Assembly: GCF_902506575.1 (NCBI RefSeq)
Contig: NZ_LR732544.1
Coordinates: forward strand, 5,861,650 to 5,925,649
DNA from: Streptomyces mexicanus
GTDB lineage: Bacteria > Actinomycetota > Actinomycetes > Streptomycetales > Streptomycetaceae
DNA length: 64,000 nucleotides
Direction of reading: 5' to 3'
The notes below the pieces were generated by a model that searched no databases, had not been told where the DNA came from, and was given only the letters and a program-made list of their open reading frames with translations. The position numbers and the translations under genes were made by a program. How positions within the stretch are numbered: the stretch's first letter is position 1; each line of letters begins with the position of its first letter. Below, piece by piece: positions 9,405 through 16,932 of this stretch.

Positions 9405-9749
9405 CACCATTTCCTCGTCGCACCGCCCGCATCCGTCCCCCGCCAGCAACGAGCGATCCCCATGTCCCGCCGCCGCGCCCACAGCGCGACGGCCGGAGCC
9501 CCCCTCGCAGTCATGTCCTGCCCGGCCTCGCGCTCATCCGTGAGCTGGTGGCCCGCGAGCACCGGCCACCTGCGCCGACGCCGTTCGTGGCCGACCGGAT
9601 CGAATCCGCCCGGACGCGGAGCTGGTGGCATCGCCATCTCGGAGTCCTGGTCCAGGCCCGCCAGGACTGACGCACGGTCCAGGCAGGGGAGGCGAAGGGG
9701 ATGGCGGCGTGGGCCGCGGCGGGGTGCCGACCCCTGATTCACCCGAGAG

Positions 9750-9880
9750 CAGCGATGATCACCGCGTCATCGCTGTCGGACGGGCGCCGGTCGAGCACGG
9801 CTTCGCCCACCTCGGGAACTGACGGATCCTCACCAAGGCCCGCACCCGACCCTCCCCGAGCCGCCGCCTGCCTCCTGCAC
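9750..9880 (+). pseudogene. Transposase C-terminal scrap (DDE superfamily)
   Basis: The plus-strand reading near 9783-9822 gives RAPVEHGFAHL, directly followed, after an in-frame stop, by RILTKARTRP. This matches the usual end of IS5-like DDE transposases (RAPVEHGFAHLKNWRILTKLRTDP as I recall the family). Only the last 40 or so codons survive, with a stop inside. The rest of 9405-9888 shows nothing I can support as a gene. No terminal inverted repeats were seen. Confidence 0.5.
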
Positions 9881-9888
9881 GTTCTCCG

Positions 9889-10770
9889 TCAGGGCTGGAT
9901 GTTCTCCAGGTCCTCAAGGAGGCTGGGGTGGGTCGGGTGCCACCCGAGGACATCGCGGGTGTGGGCGCTGGACGCCGGCTGGTCCAGCGCGAAGATCGGG
10001 CCGAACGGGCCGAAGTCCTCCTGCGGGACCTCCTTCACCGGCAGGCCCAGCCGCCGGCCGATGACCGTCGCGATGTCCCGTACCCTGTCGCCCTCATCGG
10101 CCACGGCGTGCCAGGCCGTCCCGGCCGGTGCGGACTCCAGGGCCAGACGGAACAGGACCGCCGCGTCGAGCGCGTGCACGGCCGGCCAGCGCTGGCTTCC
10201 GTCGCCCGGATACCCGGCCACCCCGGTGCGACGCGCCTGATCGGTCATCAGGCCGGCGAATCCGCCCTTGCCCTGGTTGTGGACCGTGCGCGGCATGCGG
10301 ACGGCCGTGCTGCGCACACCGCGCGAGGCGAGATCCAGCAGCGCGTCGACCGAACGGCCCCGACCGCCCACCGGCCCGTCGGTCGGCAGCGGATCGGCCT
10401 CGGTCGAGGCGCGTCCCGGTACCCAGGGCGTACCCGAAACCGCGACGATCGGGCGGTCGCTGCCGATGAGTTCCTGTCCCAGTGTGGCGAGAGCGGCACT
10501 CTCCTCGGCGATGGACCGGGCGAGCGCGTCCGGACTGGCGTAATCGCGTCCGAACGCCAGACTGATCACGCCGTCGCACTGCGCTGCGCCGGCCCGCAGG
10601 ACGTCGAGGTCCGCCAGGTCTCCTCGCAGTACGTCGGCACCCGCGCTCTCCAGGGCCTGTGCGGAGCCGTCCGAGCGAGCCAGCGCGAGAACGGTGTGGC
10701 CGTTGCCGAGCAGCTCGGCGACGACGGCGGAGCCGATGGTGCCGGTGCCGCCGGTGATGAAGACGTGCAT
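9889..10770 (-). CDS. Atypical SDR / NAD(P)-binding epimerase-like protein
   Basis: 293 residues of the extended or atypical SDR type. TGGTGTIGSAVVAELL at the start is the dinucleotide-binding loop, followed by LARSDGSAQAL and the GDLADLD acidic segment. The usual YxxxK pair is not evident; SGTPWVPGR replaces the canonical active-site strand. This is common in NmrA/atypical SDRs annotated as NAD-dependent epimerases. GGGAGGGCCC precedes the ATG at 10770. The gene is divergent from a TetR gene, with two operator-like palindromes between them, so it is very likely that regulator's target. Confidence 0.85.
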   Translation of the reverse strand: MHVFITGGTGTIGSAVVAELLGNGHTVLALARSDGSAQALESAGADVLRGDLADLDVLRAGAAQCDGVISLAFGRDYASPDALARSIAEESAALATLGQELIGSDRPIVAVSGTPWVPGRASTEADPLPTDGPVGGRGRSVDALLDLASRGVRSTAVRMPRTVHNQGKGGFAGLMTDQARRTGVAGYPGDGSQRWPAVHALDAAVLFRLALESAPAGTAWHAVADEGDRVRDIATVIGRRLGLPVKEVPQEDFGPFGPIFALDQPASSAHTRDVLGWHPTHPSLLEDLENIQP

Positions 10771-10786
10771 GGGCCCTCCCTTGAAA

Positions 10787-10810
10787 GTGATGGGACTCTT
10801 GTCCCATCAC
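10787..10810. promoter_or_regulatory. TetR operator copy 1
   Basis: Perfect inverted repeat: GTGATGGGAC, spacer TCTT, GTCCCATCAC. It lies 17 bases upstream of the SDR start (10770, minus strand). A second, reverse-oriented copy follows at 10826-10849. Size, symmetry and position fit a TetR-family operator that shuts off both genes. Confidence 0.75.
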
Positions 10811-10825
10811 TGACCACCCTACACG

Positions 10826-10849
10826 GTGACGGGACAAGAGTCCCATCGC
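10826..10849. promoter_or_regulatory. TetR operator copy 2
   Basis: Imperfect inverted repeat GTGACGGGAC-AAGA-GTCCCATCGC, which is the first operator read on the other strand with two changes. It directly abuts TATCCT at 10851-10856, a likely -10 box only 6 bases ahead of the TetR ATG, so repressor binding here would autorepress. Centre-to-centre distance to copy 1 is 39 bp. Confidence 0.7.
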
Positions 10850-10862
10850 TTATCCTGTGCGC

Positions 10863-11441
10863 ATGGGTAGATGGCAACCAGGAGCGACCGAGCGACTCGT
10901 CGCTGCGGCCGTCGACCTGTTCACCGAGCAGGGATACGACGCAACGACGGTCACGCAGATCGCCGAGCGTGCCGGCGTCACCAAGAGCACCTTCTTCCGG
11001 CACTTCGCCGACAAGCGCGAGGTACTGGTCGCCGGTCAGGAGACGCTCAGCAGGCTGCTCGCCGAGGGCATCGCCGAGGCCCCTGCGAGCGCCACCCCGC
11101 TCCAGGCGGTGGCAGCCGGTCTCGAGCGCGCATCGAGCGTCATGGGCCCGGCGAACCGCGAACTCGGCGCCCGCCTCAAAGCAGCCGTGGCAGCCAGCAC
11201 CGAACTCCAAGAGCGCGACGCCCTGAAGAGCGTCGGTCTCGCGGCCGCCATGACAGCCGCGCTCATCGCCCGCGGCGTCCCGGACCCGACCGCGCATCTC
11301 GCTGCCGAGCTGGGAGTCCTCGCGTTCAAGCGGGGATACGCCCAGTGGTCCGAAAGCGATCGTGACGATGCAGAAGGGCTCGCGCCGCATGCACTGGCAG
11401 CCCTGGAAGACCTGCGCGCGGCAACCGCATCGCTGGGCTGA
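10863..11441 (+). CDS. TetR/AcrR-family transcriptional regulator
   Basis: 192 residues. The N-terminal helix-turn-helix is clear: ATERLVAAAVDLFTEQGYDATTVTQIAERAGVTKSTFFRHFADKREVL, residues about 7-55. The C-terminal ligand domain is alpha-helical and unspecific. The ATG at 10863 lies 6 bases after a TATCCT -10 box with no Shine-Dalgarno, so the mRNA is probably leaderless. It sits divergent from the SDR gene with two matched operators between them, so it most likely represses itself and that enzyme. The inducer is unknown. Confidence 0.92.
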   Translation: MGRWQPGATERLVAAAVDLFTEQGYDATTVTQIAERAGVTKSTFFRHFADKREVLVAGQETLSRLLAEGIAEAPASATPLQAVAAGLERASSVMGPANRELGARLKAAVAASTELQERDALKSVGLAAAMTAALIARGVPDPTAHLAAELGVLAFKRGYAQWSESDRDDAEGLAPHALAALEDLRAATASLG

Positions 11442-11523
11442 TCGATGCCGTTCGGCTGCCGTCGGCCGCAGCGGCGCGGCGCGAACCACCACCACTATGC
11501 TGCCGGCCGGCCGCCCGCGGTGA

Positions 11524-11952
11524 TCAGCACGCCCGACGCCGGCGGGGAGGCCGGACGCTGATGATCGTGCGGTAGGCGGTGATGTCCGCCGGTTCGCCGA
11601 CGGGCCGGCCGTCTGCCTCCACCCAGGCATGCGCCGTGAACGGAGGCGTTCTCACGCCGGTGCACCAGGTGGGCCAGTTGCCCCGCATCCGGCAGAGCAA
11701 GGTGGTGGCCAGGGAGCGTTGCAGGCAGTACGTGCCGGCGCACAGGGTGGAGGTCGCCGTGATGTCCTGGCGGGCGGCCAGGGCCTGGGCGTGGGTGGCC
11801 GGCGCGGCGCCGCGTCGCAGCAGGCGCAGCACCAGCCGGATACGGCGGGGCGGGAGCCGGGCGAGCAGGCAGGCGGCCAGGACGGCGATGCGGGCGGGCA
11901 CGCGTCGGCGCAGCGCAGGCCGCCTGCCGCCGGATGCGAGGATCTGGCTCAC
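11524..11952 (-). CDS. Lasso peptide leader peptidase (B2, transglutaminase-like)
   Basis: 142 residues. This is the B2 cysteine protease that cuts the lasso leader from the core. The catalytic Cys is in AGTYCLQRSLAT (residues about 75-85), the His in AHAWVEADG near 110, followed by the expected acidic residue. The N-terminal helix is very Arg/Leu-rich. The GTG at 11952 overlaps the B1 stop (GTGA), so B1 and B2 are translationally coupled. It is last in the A-C-B1-B2 operon. The length is normal for actinobacterial B2. A transporter (D) gene does not follow; the next 80 bp are empty and then the convergent TetR gene ends. Confidence 0.93.
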   Translation of the reverse strand: MSQILASGGRRPALRRRVPARIAVLAACLLARLPPRRIRLVLRLLRRGAAPATHAQALAARQDITATSTLCAGTYCLQRSLATTLLCRMRGNWPTWCTGVRTPPFTAHAWVEADGRPVGEPADITAYRTIISVRPPRRRRAC

Positions 11953-12230
11953 CGCCCCGCTCCCTCGGTCAGCCGGGCAGCGGTCAGCCGGTTCAGCAGC
12001 GTGGTGACGTCGGTGGCGACTCGCTGCCGGGAGGCGTCCGTGGTGGCCGCCAGCTCCTCGCTGATCTGCGCGGGCGTGGCGCCGTCCAGCAGGCGGCGCA
12101 GGATGTGGGCCCCAGTGGTGTTGAGCTGCCAGTAGCGGCCGGTGCGTTCGTCCAGCAGGACTGTTCCGTCCTCGGTGTCGCAGGCGGTCACGTCGCGGCG
12201 CAGCCGTACCGGGTCAGGTGTCGGGTTCAC
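11949..12230 (-). CDS. Lasso peptide B1, PqqD-like leader-binding protein
   Basis: 93 residues forming a RiPP recognition element of the PqqD fold, which holds the leader peptide for the B2 protease and cyclase. LRRDVTACDTEDGTVLLDERTGRYWQLN is the characteristic beta-hairpin region, followed by three helices (HILRRLLDG, ISEELAATTD, VATDVTTLLNRL). The GTG start at 12230 lies inside the end of the cyclase gene (17-bp overlap) and its stop overlaps the B2 start, so all three are coupled. Confidence 0.93.
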   Translation of the reverse strand: MNPTPDPVRLRRDVTACDTEDGTVLLDERTGRYWQLNTTGAHILRRLLDGATPAQISEELAATTDASRQRVATDVTTLLNRLTAARLTEGAGR

Positions 12231-14034
12231 AGGCGTGTTCCTTCAGGTGGCCGGGGTGCGGGTGGCTCTCCAGGTCGCGGAGCCACTGTTCGAGTCCCAG
12301 GGTGTGCTCCAGTTCGGCGCAGCCGCCGCGGAGCAGGGCCGGTGCCAGGAAGGCGCGGCGCAGGGCGCCGGGCTCGGCCAGGCCGGCGGCGACCAGGCGG
12401 GCGTCCTCCGCCCAGGCCGCAAGCGCGGGCCGCTGGGCGGCCCGCCCCGCGTACCACTCCTGACTGCTGTGGTCCTTGGTGGTGCGCTGCAGCAGCGCCG
12501 GGGGAACGATGCCGCGCAGCGCGGCGGCGAGCAGGGGCTTGTAGGAAGCCGGGTGGCCCGCCTCCTCGGGTCGTACGCGCAGGCAGGCGGCGAGCACGGC
12601 GTCGTCGCAGAAGGGGGCTTCGACGGGCAGTCGGGCCTGCATGCCGGCGTCCGCGCGGTGGGCGGCGTCGATGCCGGCCAGGCGCGCCTGGTGGACCCAG
12701 GCGTGCGTCCCGCGGTCGGACCCCAACGGCTCGGTGCTCTCGGCCGCTGCACGCAGGGCGGCGGCGGCCGGTTCCCGCGCCCGGCCGGTCGCCCAGGACG
12801 GCAGCGCCGGCGGCGGGCCCCAGCCGAAATCGGGTGCCCGGTCACGCCGGACGGCCTCCAAAGCGGCGGCCTGCTGCCGCAGCCAGCGCGGCAGCGACCG
12901 GTCGGACAACAGGGCGCGGGCGGTGGCCGACAGGGGCCGGCGGCGCAGGGCCCGGTGAGCCATGGCATGGGCCACACCCGTGCGCGGGCTGCGGCGCAGC
13001 AGCGGGTGCACGTAGGCGGCAGGAGGCGTCACCACGTGGTCCCCACCGTGGCCGGACAGCCGCCGGCGGGCACCGTGTCCGGCCAGTACCTGGGCCAGGC
13101 GCTCCTGTTGGGCCCGGTAGCGCAGTACCGGCGTCGGCTCCTCACCCGCGGGCCGCCGGTCGGAGGCGCCGGTGAACGGCTGCGGTAGCTGCGCCGACGG
13201 GCAGACCAGGTGTGTCAGGCCGGGCAGGTGACCGGCCGCGAGGCGTGCGTAGCGGGCGTCTTCGTTGGCGGGCGCGGACCACTGCAGGGTGACCGCCACC
13301 AGCTCCGCCCCCGCCTGGTGGGCCAGGAAGCACACGCTGGTGGAGTCCATGCCGCCGGACAGGTCCGCGCCCCACACCTGTCCCGGACGCACCCGGGAGG
13401 CGATCGCCGCGCGCAGCGCCGTGCGCAGCAGCGGCGCGGCCTCGTCCAGGGGCAGGTCGGATGCCGGGGGACACCACCACCGTTCGCTGCGCACCCTGCC
13501 GTCCGACCCCAGCCGCAGCGCCTGGTGCGGCGGTACCGGGACCACGCCGCGCCACATCGACACCGTCTCGTACGGGAAGGGAAAGGCGGGCAGCAGCATG
13601 CGCAGCGCCAGCCGTGACCGGTCGATCTCCGCCCCGGTCAGCCACGCCAGGGTGCTGGCCCGGTCGGCGGCCACCGTGACCTGCCCCCCGGCAGCGGTGA
13701 ACAACCGGCGGGTCCCGGTGGCCGTGCCTCGGGCGTACACCTCGCCGCCGTCGGAGGCCAGCAGGTGGAAGCTCCCTGCGGCGCCGTCCACCGCGGTGCC
13801 GTGCGCGGCCAGAGTCTCCGGCGTCAGGTCACTGGGGCCCAGGGCCGCCAGCCGCACGGCCCCCGCCCGCGTCGTCACCTCCTGATCCGCCGGCCAGCAG
13901 CCGACCAGCCAGGGGCGCCCCGAAGCATGGGTCAGTGTGTGGCAGGCGTACGACGCCAGGGACGCGGCGACGGCCGGCGCCGGTTCCCGGTCCGGGAGGA
14001 CCACGAACCAGCGCCGGCCGCACGCGGAGGGCAT
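12214..14034 (-). CDS. Lasso peptide macrolactam synthetase (C, asparagine synthetase-like)
   Basis: 606 residues. It adenylates the core acidic side chain and joins it to the new N terminus to close the ring. The N-terminal half resembles the class II glutamine amidotransferase fold but lacks the Cys2 nucleophile (it begins MPSAC), as in other lasso cyclases. The ATP-binding PP-loop SGGMDSTS lies near residue 225, and LSGHGGDHV near 322 is the second synthetase motif. The ATG at 14034 is one base after the precursor stop codon. It overlaps B1 at its 3' end. Assignment to lasso rather than a primary asparagine synthetase rests on the missing Cys2 and on the A, B1 and B2 neighbours. Confidence 0.95.
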   Translation of the reverse strand: MPSACGRRWFVVLPDREPAPAVAASLASYACHTLTHASGRPWLVGCWPADQEVTTRAGAVRLAALGPSDLTPETLAAHGTAVDGAAGSFHLLASDGGEVYARGTATGTRRLFTAAGGQVTVAADRASTLAWLTGAEIDRSRLALRMLLPAFPFPYETVSMWRGVVPVPPHQALRLGSDGRVRSERWWCPPASDLPLDEAAPLLRTALRAAIASRVRPGQVWGADLSGGMDSTSVCFLAHQAGAELVAVTLQWSAPANEDARYARLAAGHLPGLTHLVCPSAQLPQPFTGASDRRPAGEEPTPVLRYRAQQERLAQVLAGHGARRRLSGHGGDHVVTPPAAYVHPLLRRSPRTGVAHAMAHRALRRRPLSATARALLSDRSLPRWLRQQAAALEAVRRDRAPDFGWGPPPALPSWATGRAREPAAAALRAAAESTEPLGSDRGTHAWVHQARLAGIDAAHRADAGMQARLPVEAPFCDDAVLAACLRVRPEEAGHPASYKPLLAAALRGIVPPALLQRTTKDHSSQEWYAGRAAQRPALAAWAEDARLVAAGLAEPGALRRAFLAPALLRGGCAELEHTLGLEQWLRDLESHPHPGHLKEHACEPDT

Positions 14035-14035
14035 G

Positions 14036-14173
14036 TCAGCCCCACGTCCCGCTGCCCCATCCCTCGGGAGCCCACCAGCCTTGGCCGCGGGTCTCTTCCG
14101 TGAAGGTGCCCACCTCTACCAGGATCGGAGGCTCGTAGACCTCCACCTCGTTCTGCACAGTCTCCGCGTTCAT
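14036..14173 (-). CDS. Lasso peptide precursor (A), core GQGWWAPEGWGSGTWG
   Basis: 45 codons, checked base by base. The leader is residues 1-29 and fits the lasso recognition pattern YxxPxLxxxGxFxxxT exactly: Tyr13, Pro16, Leu18, Gly22, Phe24, Thr28. Thr28 is at -2, the usual position, so cleavage after Arg29 gives the 16-residue core GQGWWAPEGWGSGTWG. Gly1 and Glu8 are placed for an 8-membered macrolactam; the tail is residues 9-16. With no Cys it would be class II. The four Trp and six Gly are striking. AAAGGGG precedes the ATG at 14173. The stop codon is separated by one base from the cyclase ATG. The calculated monoisotopic mass of the cyclised core is about 1699.72 Da. Confidence 0.93.
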   Translation of the reverse strand: MNAETVQNEVEVYEPPILVEVGTFTEETRGQGWWAPEGWGSGTWG

Positions 14174-14473
14174 GGCAGACCACCCCTTTTCCGAATCAGT
14201 CAGGTGAAACCGGGTCTGTGTCAGGGCAGTTTCCCCGCCGGTCAGTGGCCAAGCGGCAGATCACTCCTGTGAGTGTCTCCCCGCCGTTGTGCCACTGACC
14301 GGTGCACGCCCCGGCGCTGCGCCGGTGCCGGTCGCGCCGCCGGCAGCGGTCGAACCGGGCGACCCCTGTGCGCCAGGCACGCCCTCGGCCGTCGCGGCAC
14401 ATGAGCGACATGATCCAGTCGCGTCGGTTTCGCTCGACCGCGCCACCGCCGCGCTCACCGCCGAGCGCTCGTG
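14174..14473. promoter_or_regulatory. Upstream region of the lasso operon with an inverted repeat
   Basis: About 300 bp without a gene. CCGGTCAGTGGC at 14238-14249 is repeated in inverted form, GCCACTGACCGG, at 14291-14302, separated by 41 bp. The left arm is 65 bp upstream of the precursor ATG. It could be a regulator site pair for the lasso promoter, or a weak long-loop hairpin after the convergent-side genes. No regulator gene adjoins the cluster. Confidence 0.45.
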
Positions 14474-14860
14474 CTACGCCTGCTCCTTGTACACCGCCTC
14501 GACGTTGTTGCCGTCCGGGTCATCCACGAACGCGCAGTAGGCGCCGTACTCGGGCCACAGCCGAGGCTCGTGCCGCGACGTGCCGCCGGCTGCCAGTGCG
14601 GCCGCGTAGAAGGAGTCGACCGCGGCTCGGTCCCGGGCGGTGAACGCGATATGCGCGCCTTGTGTCACCGTGGCACCGTTCGCGGGGTACAGGCCGAAGG
14701 AGGGGGTGTCCAACTCGGCTTCCCAGAACTCCGCTCCACCGTCCGCCGCCTCACCGATGACACCGAGGGGTTTGAGCGCAGCCTTGTAGAAACGAGTGCT
14801 CACCTCGAGGTCCGAGGCGATGAAGGTCAGGTGGTGGATGAAAGGCCATCGTTGAGTCAT
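14474..14860 (-). CDS. VOC-family protein (glyoxalase/bleomycin-resistance fold)
   Basis: 128 residues starting MTQRWPFIHHLTFIASDLEVSTRFYKAAL, the first beta-alpha-beta unit of the vicinal oxygen chelate fold. The second unit contains HIAFTARDRAAVDSFYAAAL, and the end is the typical FVDDPDGNNVEAVY. Candidate metal ligands are a His in the first strand, His in GAHIAF and Glu in NNVEAV. The ATG at 14860 is preferred because upstream codons are unlike the family. VOC proteins include glyoxalases, dioxygenases and drug-binding proteins; which one this is cannot be told. Confidence 0.88.
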   Translation of the reverse strand: MTQRWPFIHHLTFIASDLEVSTRFYKAALKPLGVIGEAADGGAEFWEAELDTPSFGLYPANGATVTQGAHIAFTARDRAAVDSFYAAALAAGGTSRHEPRLWPEYGAYCAFVDDPDGNNVEAVYKEQA

Positions 14861-15022
14861 GGCGGAGAAGTCTAGGAGGGCCCGGCACCGCTGCCTGCTG
14901 TCGGGTCTCCCGCAGGTCGGCCGGTCTCGACACGGCACGGAAACCCAGCCGGCACGTCGATGTCGAAACCCGGCGAGGAACCCCCGCCCGACCGCCTCCG
15001 AGAGCCCTGCCGGCTTCTCAGC

Positions 15023-15808
15023 TCACGGCGACCAGACATACGGTGTCGTCGTGGTGACCGCGTGCAGGCCGAGCCGGGTGAGGATCGGGGCGCTGTCGGC
15101 TGAGGCGTCGACGTAGACGTAGGGGATGTCGCGGGCAGCAGCGAGCTGGGCCCGGTGGGCGACCATGGCCCGGTAGATGCCCCGTCCGCGCCACTCCTTG
15201 AGCGTCGAGCCGCCCCACAGACCGCCGAAGTCGACACCGTCGTTGAACACCAGCCAGGCGGCGCAGACGACTTCAGTGCGTGCCTCGGCGACGAGGACGA
15301 CGGTGCTTTCCGGGGCGTTCTCGATCCGTGCGGCCAGGTCGTCGGCCAGCCAACTCCGGTCCTCGCCCCAGATGGTGGTCTCCAAAGCCGCGATGCGCTG
15401 GAGGTCCGACCTGGCGGTGACACGGCGGAGGGTCACACCGGCGGGCAGAACGGGGTCGGCGGCAAGCTCCGCGGACCGCCCGATGAGCACGGTTTCGCTG
15501 TCCTCGGCGACGAAGCCGGCCGCAGCGAGTCGGTCAGTGAGGTCGGCGGGGAGATCGTGAGCGCGAGTCTTCCATTCGACCGGCTCACCACGGGCAGCGT
15601 AGAAGTCACGCTGCCGCGCTATGAGTGCGTCGAGCTCTTCCCCGTACAGACCAAGGTCGCGTGGGCCCGTGACGAAGCCGCGGTGCCACCCGACGACGCG
15701 GGTCAGGGGGCCGTCCTTCTCGATGCGGACACTGCCGCCGGGCGAGGTGACACCGCGGAGTTGGGCGTCATACGCGGTGCGGAGTTCGTCGATCAGAATG
15801 TCCTTCAC
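15023..15808 (-). CDS. GNAT-family N-acetyltransferase
   Basis: 261 residues. The C-terminal half (about 130-255) is a GNAT domain with the acetyl-CoA loop in LKEWRGRGIYRAMVAHRA and the late strand YVYVDASADSAPILTRLGLHAV. The N-terminal half is the poorly conserved region seen in two-part GNAT proteins. The start ATG at 15808 is the only good one. An inverted repeat CTGCACTC (15873-15880) / GAGTGCAG (15897-15904) lies upstream. The substrate is unknown. Confidence 0.88.
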   Translation of the reverse strand: MKDILIDELRTAYDAQLRGVTSPGGSVRIEKDGPLTRVVGWHRGFVTGPRDLGLYGEELDALIARQRDFYAARGEPVEWKTRAHDLPADLTDRLAAAGFVAEDSETVLIGRSAELAADPVLPAGVTLRRVTARSDLQRIAALETTIWGEDRSWLADDLAARIENAPESTVVLVAEARTEVVCAAWLVFNDGVDFGGLWGGSTLKEWRGRGIYRAMVAHRAQLAAARDIPYVYVDASADSAPILTRLGLHAVTTTTPYVWSP

Positions 15809-15979
15809 CCGAACACCGTACGGACCGGGTCAAGTGAGCAACCACCGGTCGAAACCGCGCGAGCACCAGGGGCTGCACTCTTTCGGCCGGCCACCGGAGT
15901 GCAGAAAGAATCAGGTGCTGCCCGCTGCCACCTCCTGCCTCGAGGGCCAGCTACTCTTCGGGCGGTTGCCCCTCCCGGC

Positions 15980-16305
15980 GTTCGCATCCACGCAGTGCCG
16001 TCGGTCAGCAACTGCAGGTCTACAGCGCCTCGAAGGCGGCGGTGAGCAACCTCGTGCACAACTGGGCCCGGCAGTCGCGGGAGCGCCGGTTCCGGATCAA
16101 CGTGCTCAGCCCGGGGCCCACGCGGACCCCTGGCCTGCTGGGCGCCGCCGGGCCGGACGCCGACCGGTTCGCCGAGGTCGTGCCACTGGGGCGGCTGGCC
16201 GACGCGGACGAAATCGCCGAGGCCGCGCTCTTCCTGGCTTCGGACGCCTCGTCGTTCGTCACCGGAGCCGAACTCTTCGCGGACGGCGGCTACACCCGAG
16301 CCTGA
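15980..16305 (+). pseudogene. SDR oxidoreductase, C-terminal fragment
   Basis: The plus frame ending at 16305 reads QVYSASKAAVSNLVHNWARQS (active-site Tyr and Lys), then RINVLSPGPTRTPGL, GRLADADEIAEAALFLASDASSFVTGAELFADGGYTRA, the complete back half of a classical SDR. There is no Rossmann N terminus; upstream of about 15990 the similarity stops. It is therefore 5'-truncated by about 150 codons. It ends about 110 bp from the convergent HxlR gene, and may once have been part of that module. Confidence 0.75.
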
Positions 16306-16412
16306 ACGAGGGCCGGTGTGCGCATCCGGTTCCTCCCCGGCGGGATGGGGCGCACACCCGGCCGGGCGCAGCGTAGCGGGCGCGCCACGGCCCGGGGCCA
16401 CGCCCTCCGTTC

Positions 16413-16826
16413 TCAGCTGCGGGCCGGACTCTCCTCGCCTTGCGTGTGCGGGGCGAGTTGCTCGGCGAGGCGGTTGTTGCGCAGGAGGGTGGAGACGTGC
16501 GTCTCGGCCCAGGCACGCAGAGCGGCGAGCGGTGTCTCCAGGGAGAGACCCAGTTCGGTGAGCCGGTAGTGGACGCGGGGCGGCACCGTGGGTTCCACGC
16601 GCCGGGCGATCAGGCCGTCGCGGACCAGGCTTTGCAGGGTCGAGGAGAGCATCTTCTGCGAGATGCCCGGTATGCGGCGCCGCAGCTCGCCGAAGCGGAC
16701 CTCTTCCGGGGCCGCCTCGGCAAGCACTTTGATGACCATGGAGGTCCATTTGGTGCCGATCCGGTCCAGCACCTGCCGGGTCGGACACAGGGGATCGAAG
16801 AGGTCGCCCTGCCGAGAGCTGGTCAC
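16413..16826 (-). CDS. HxlR-family transcriptional regulator
   Basis: 137 residues of the winged-helix HxlR type: CPTRQVLDRIGTKWTSMVIKVLAE at the start, then FGELRRRIPGISQKMLSSTLQSLVRDGLIARRVEPTVPPRVHYRLTELG. These regulators often sense electrophiles or quinones. It is divergent from an alpha/beta hydrolase. The 106-bp gap holds the inverted repeat TGGT-C-ACCA at 16893-16901, flanked by direct TTACCG repeats at 16882 and 16906, good candidate binding sites. Confidence 0.92.
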   Translation of the reverse strand: MTSSRQGDLFDPLCPTRQVLDRIGTKWTSMVIKVLAEAAPEEVRFGELRRRIPGISQKMLSSTLQSLVRDGLIARRVEPTVPPRVHYRLTELGLSLETPLAALRAWAETHVSTLLRNNRLAEQLAPHTQGEESPARS

Positions 16827-16932
16827 CTGGAGCTCACCACCTGTGGGAAAAGTGCCGTCTTGGGCCCCCGAGCCTAGTTCCTTACCGTTTTCTGGTCACC
16901 ATTCGTTACCGCGCGCCTCCATGGAGCTTCCC

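Noticed and set aside
15873..15904. Inverted repeat CTGCACTC/GAGTGCAG as a terminator
   Set aside because: The loop is 16 bases and there is no U-tract; it lies upstream of the GNAT gene, so at best it is a regulator site.
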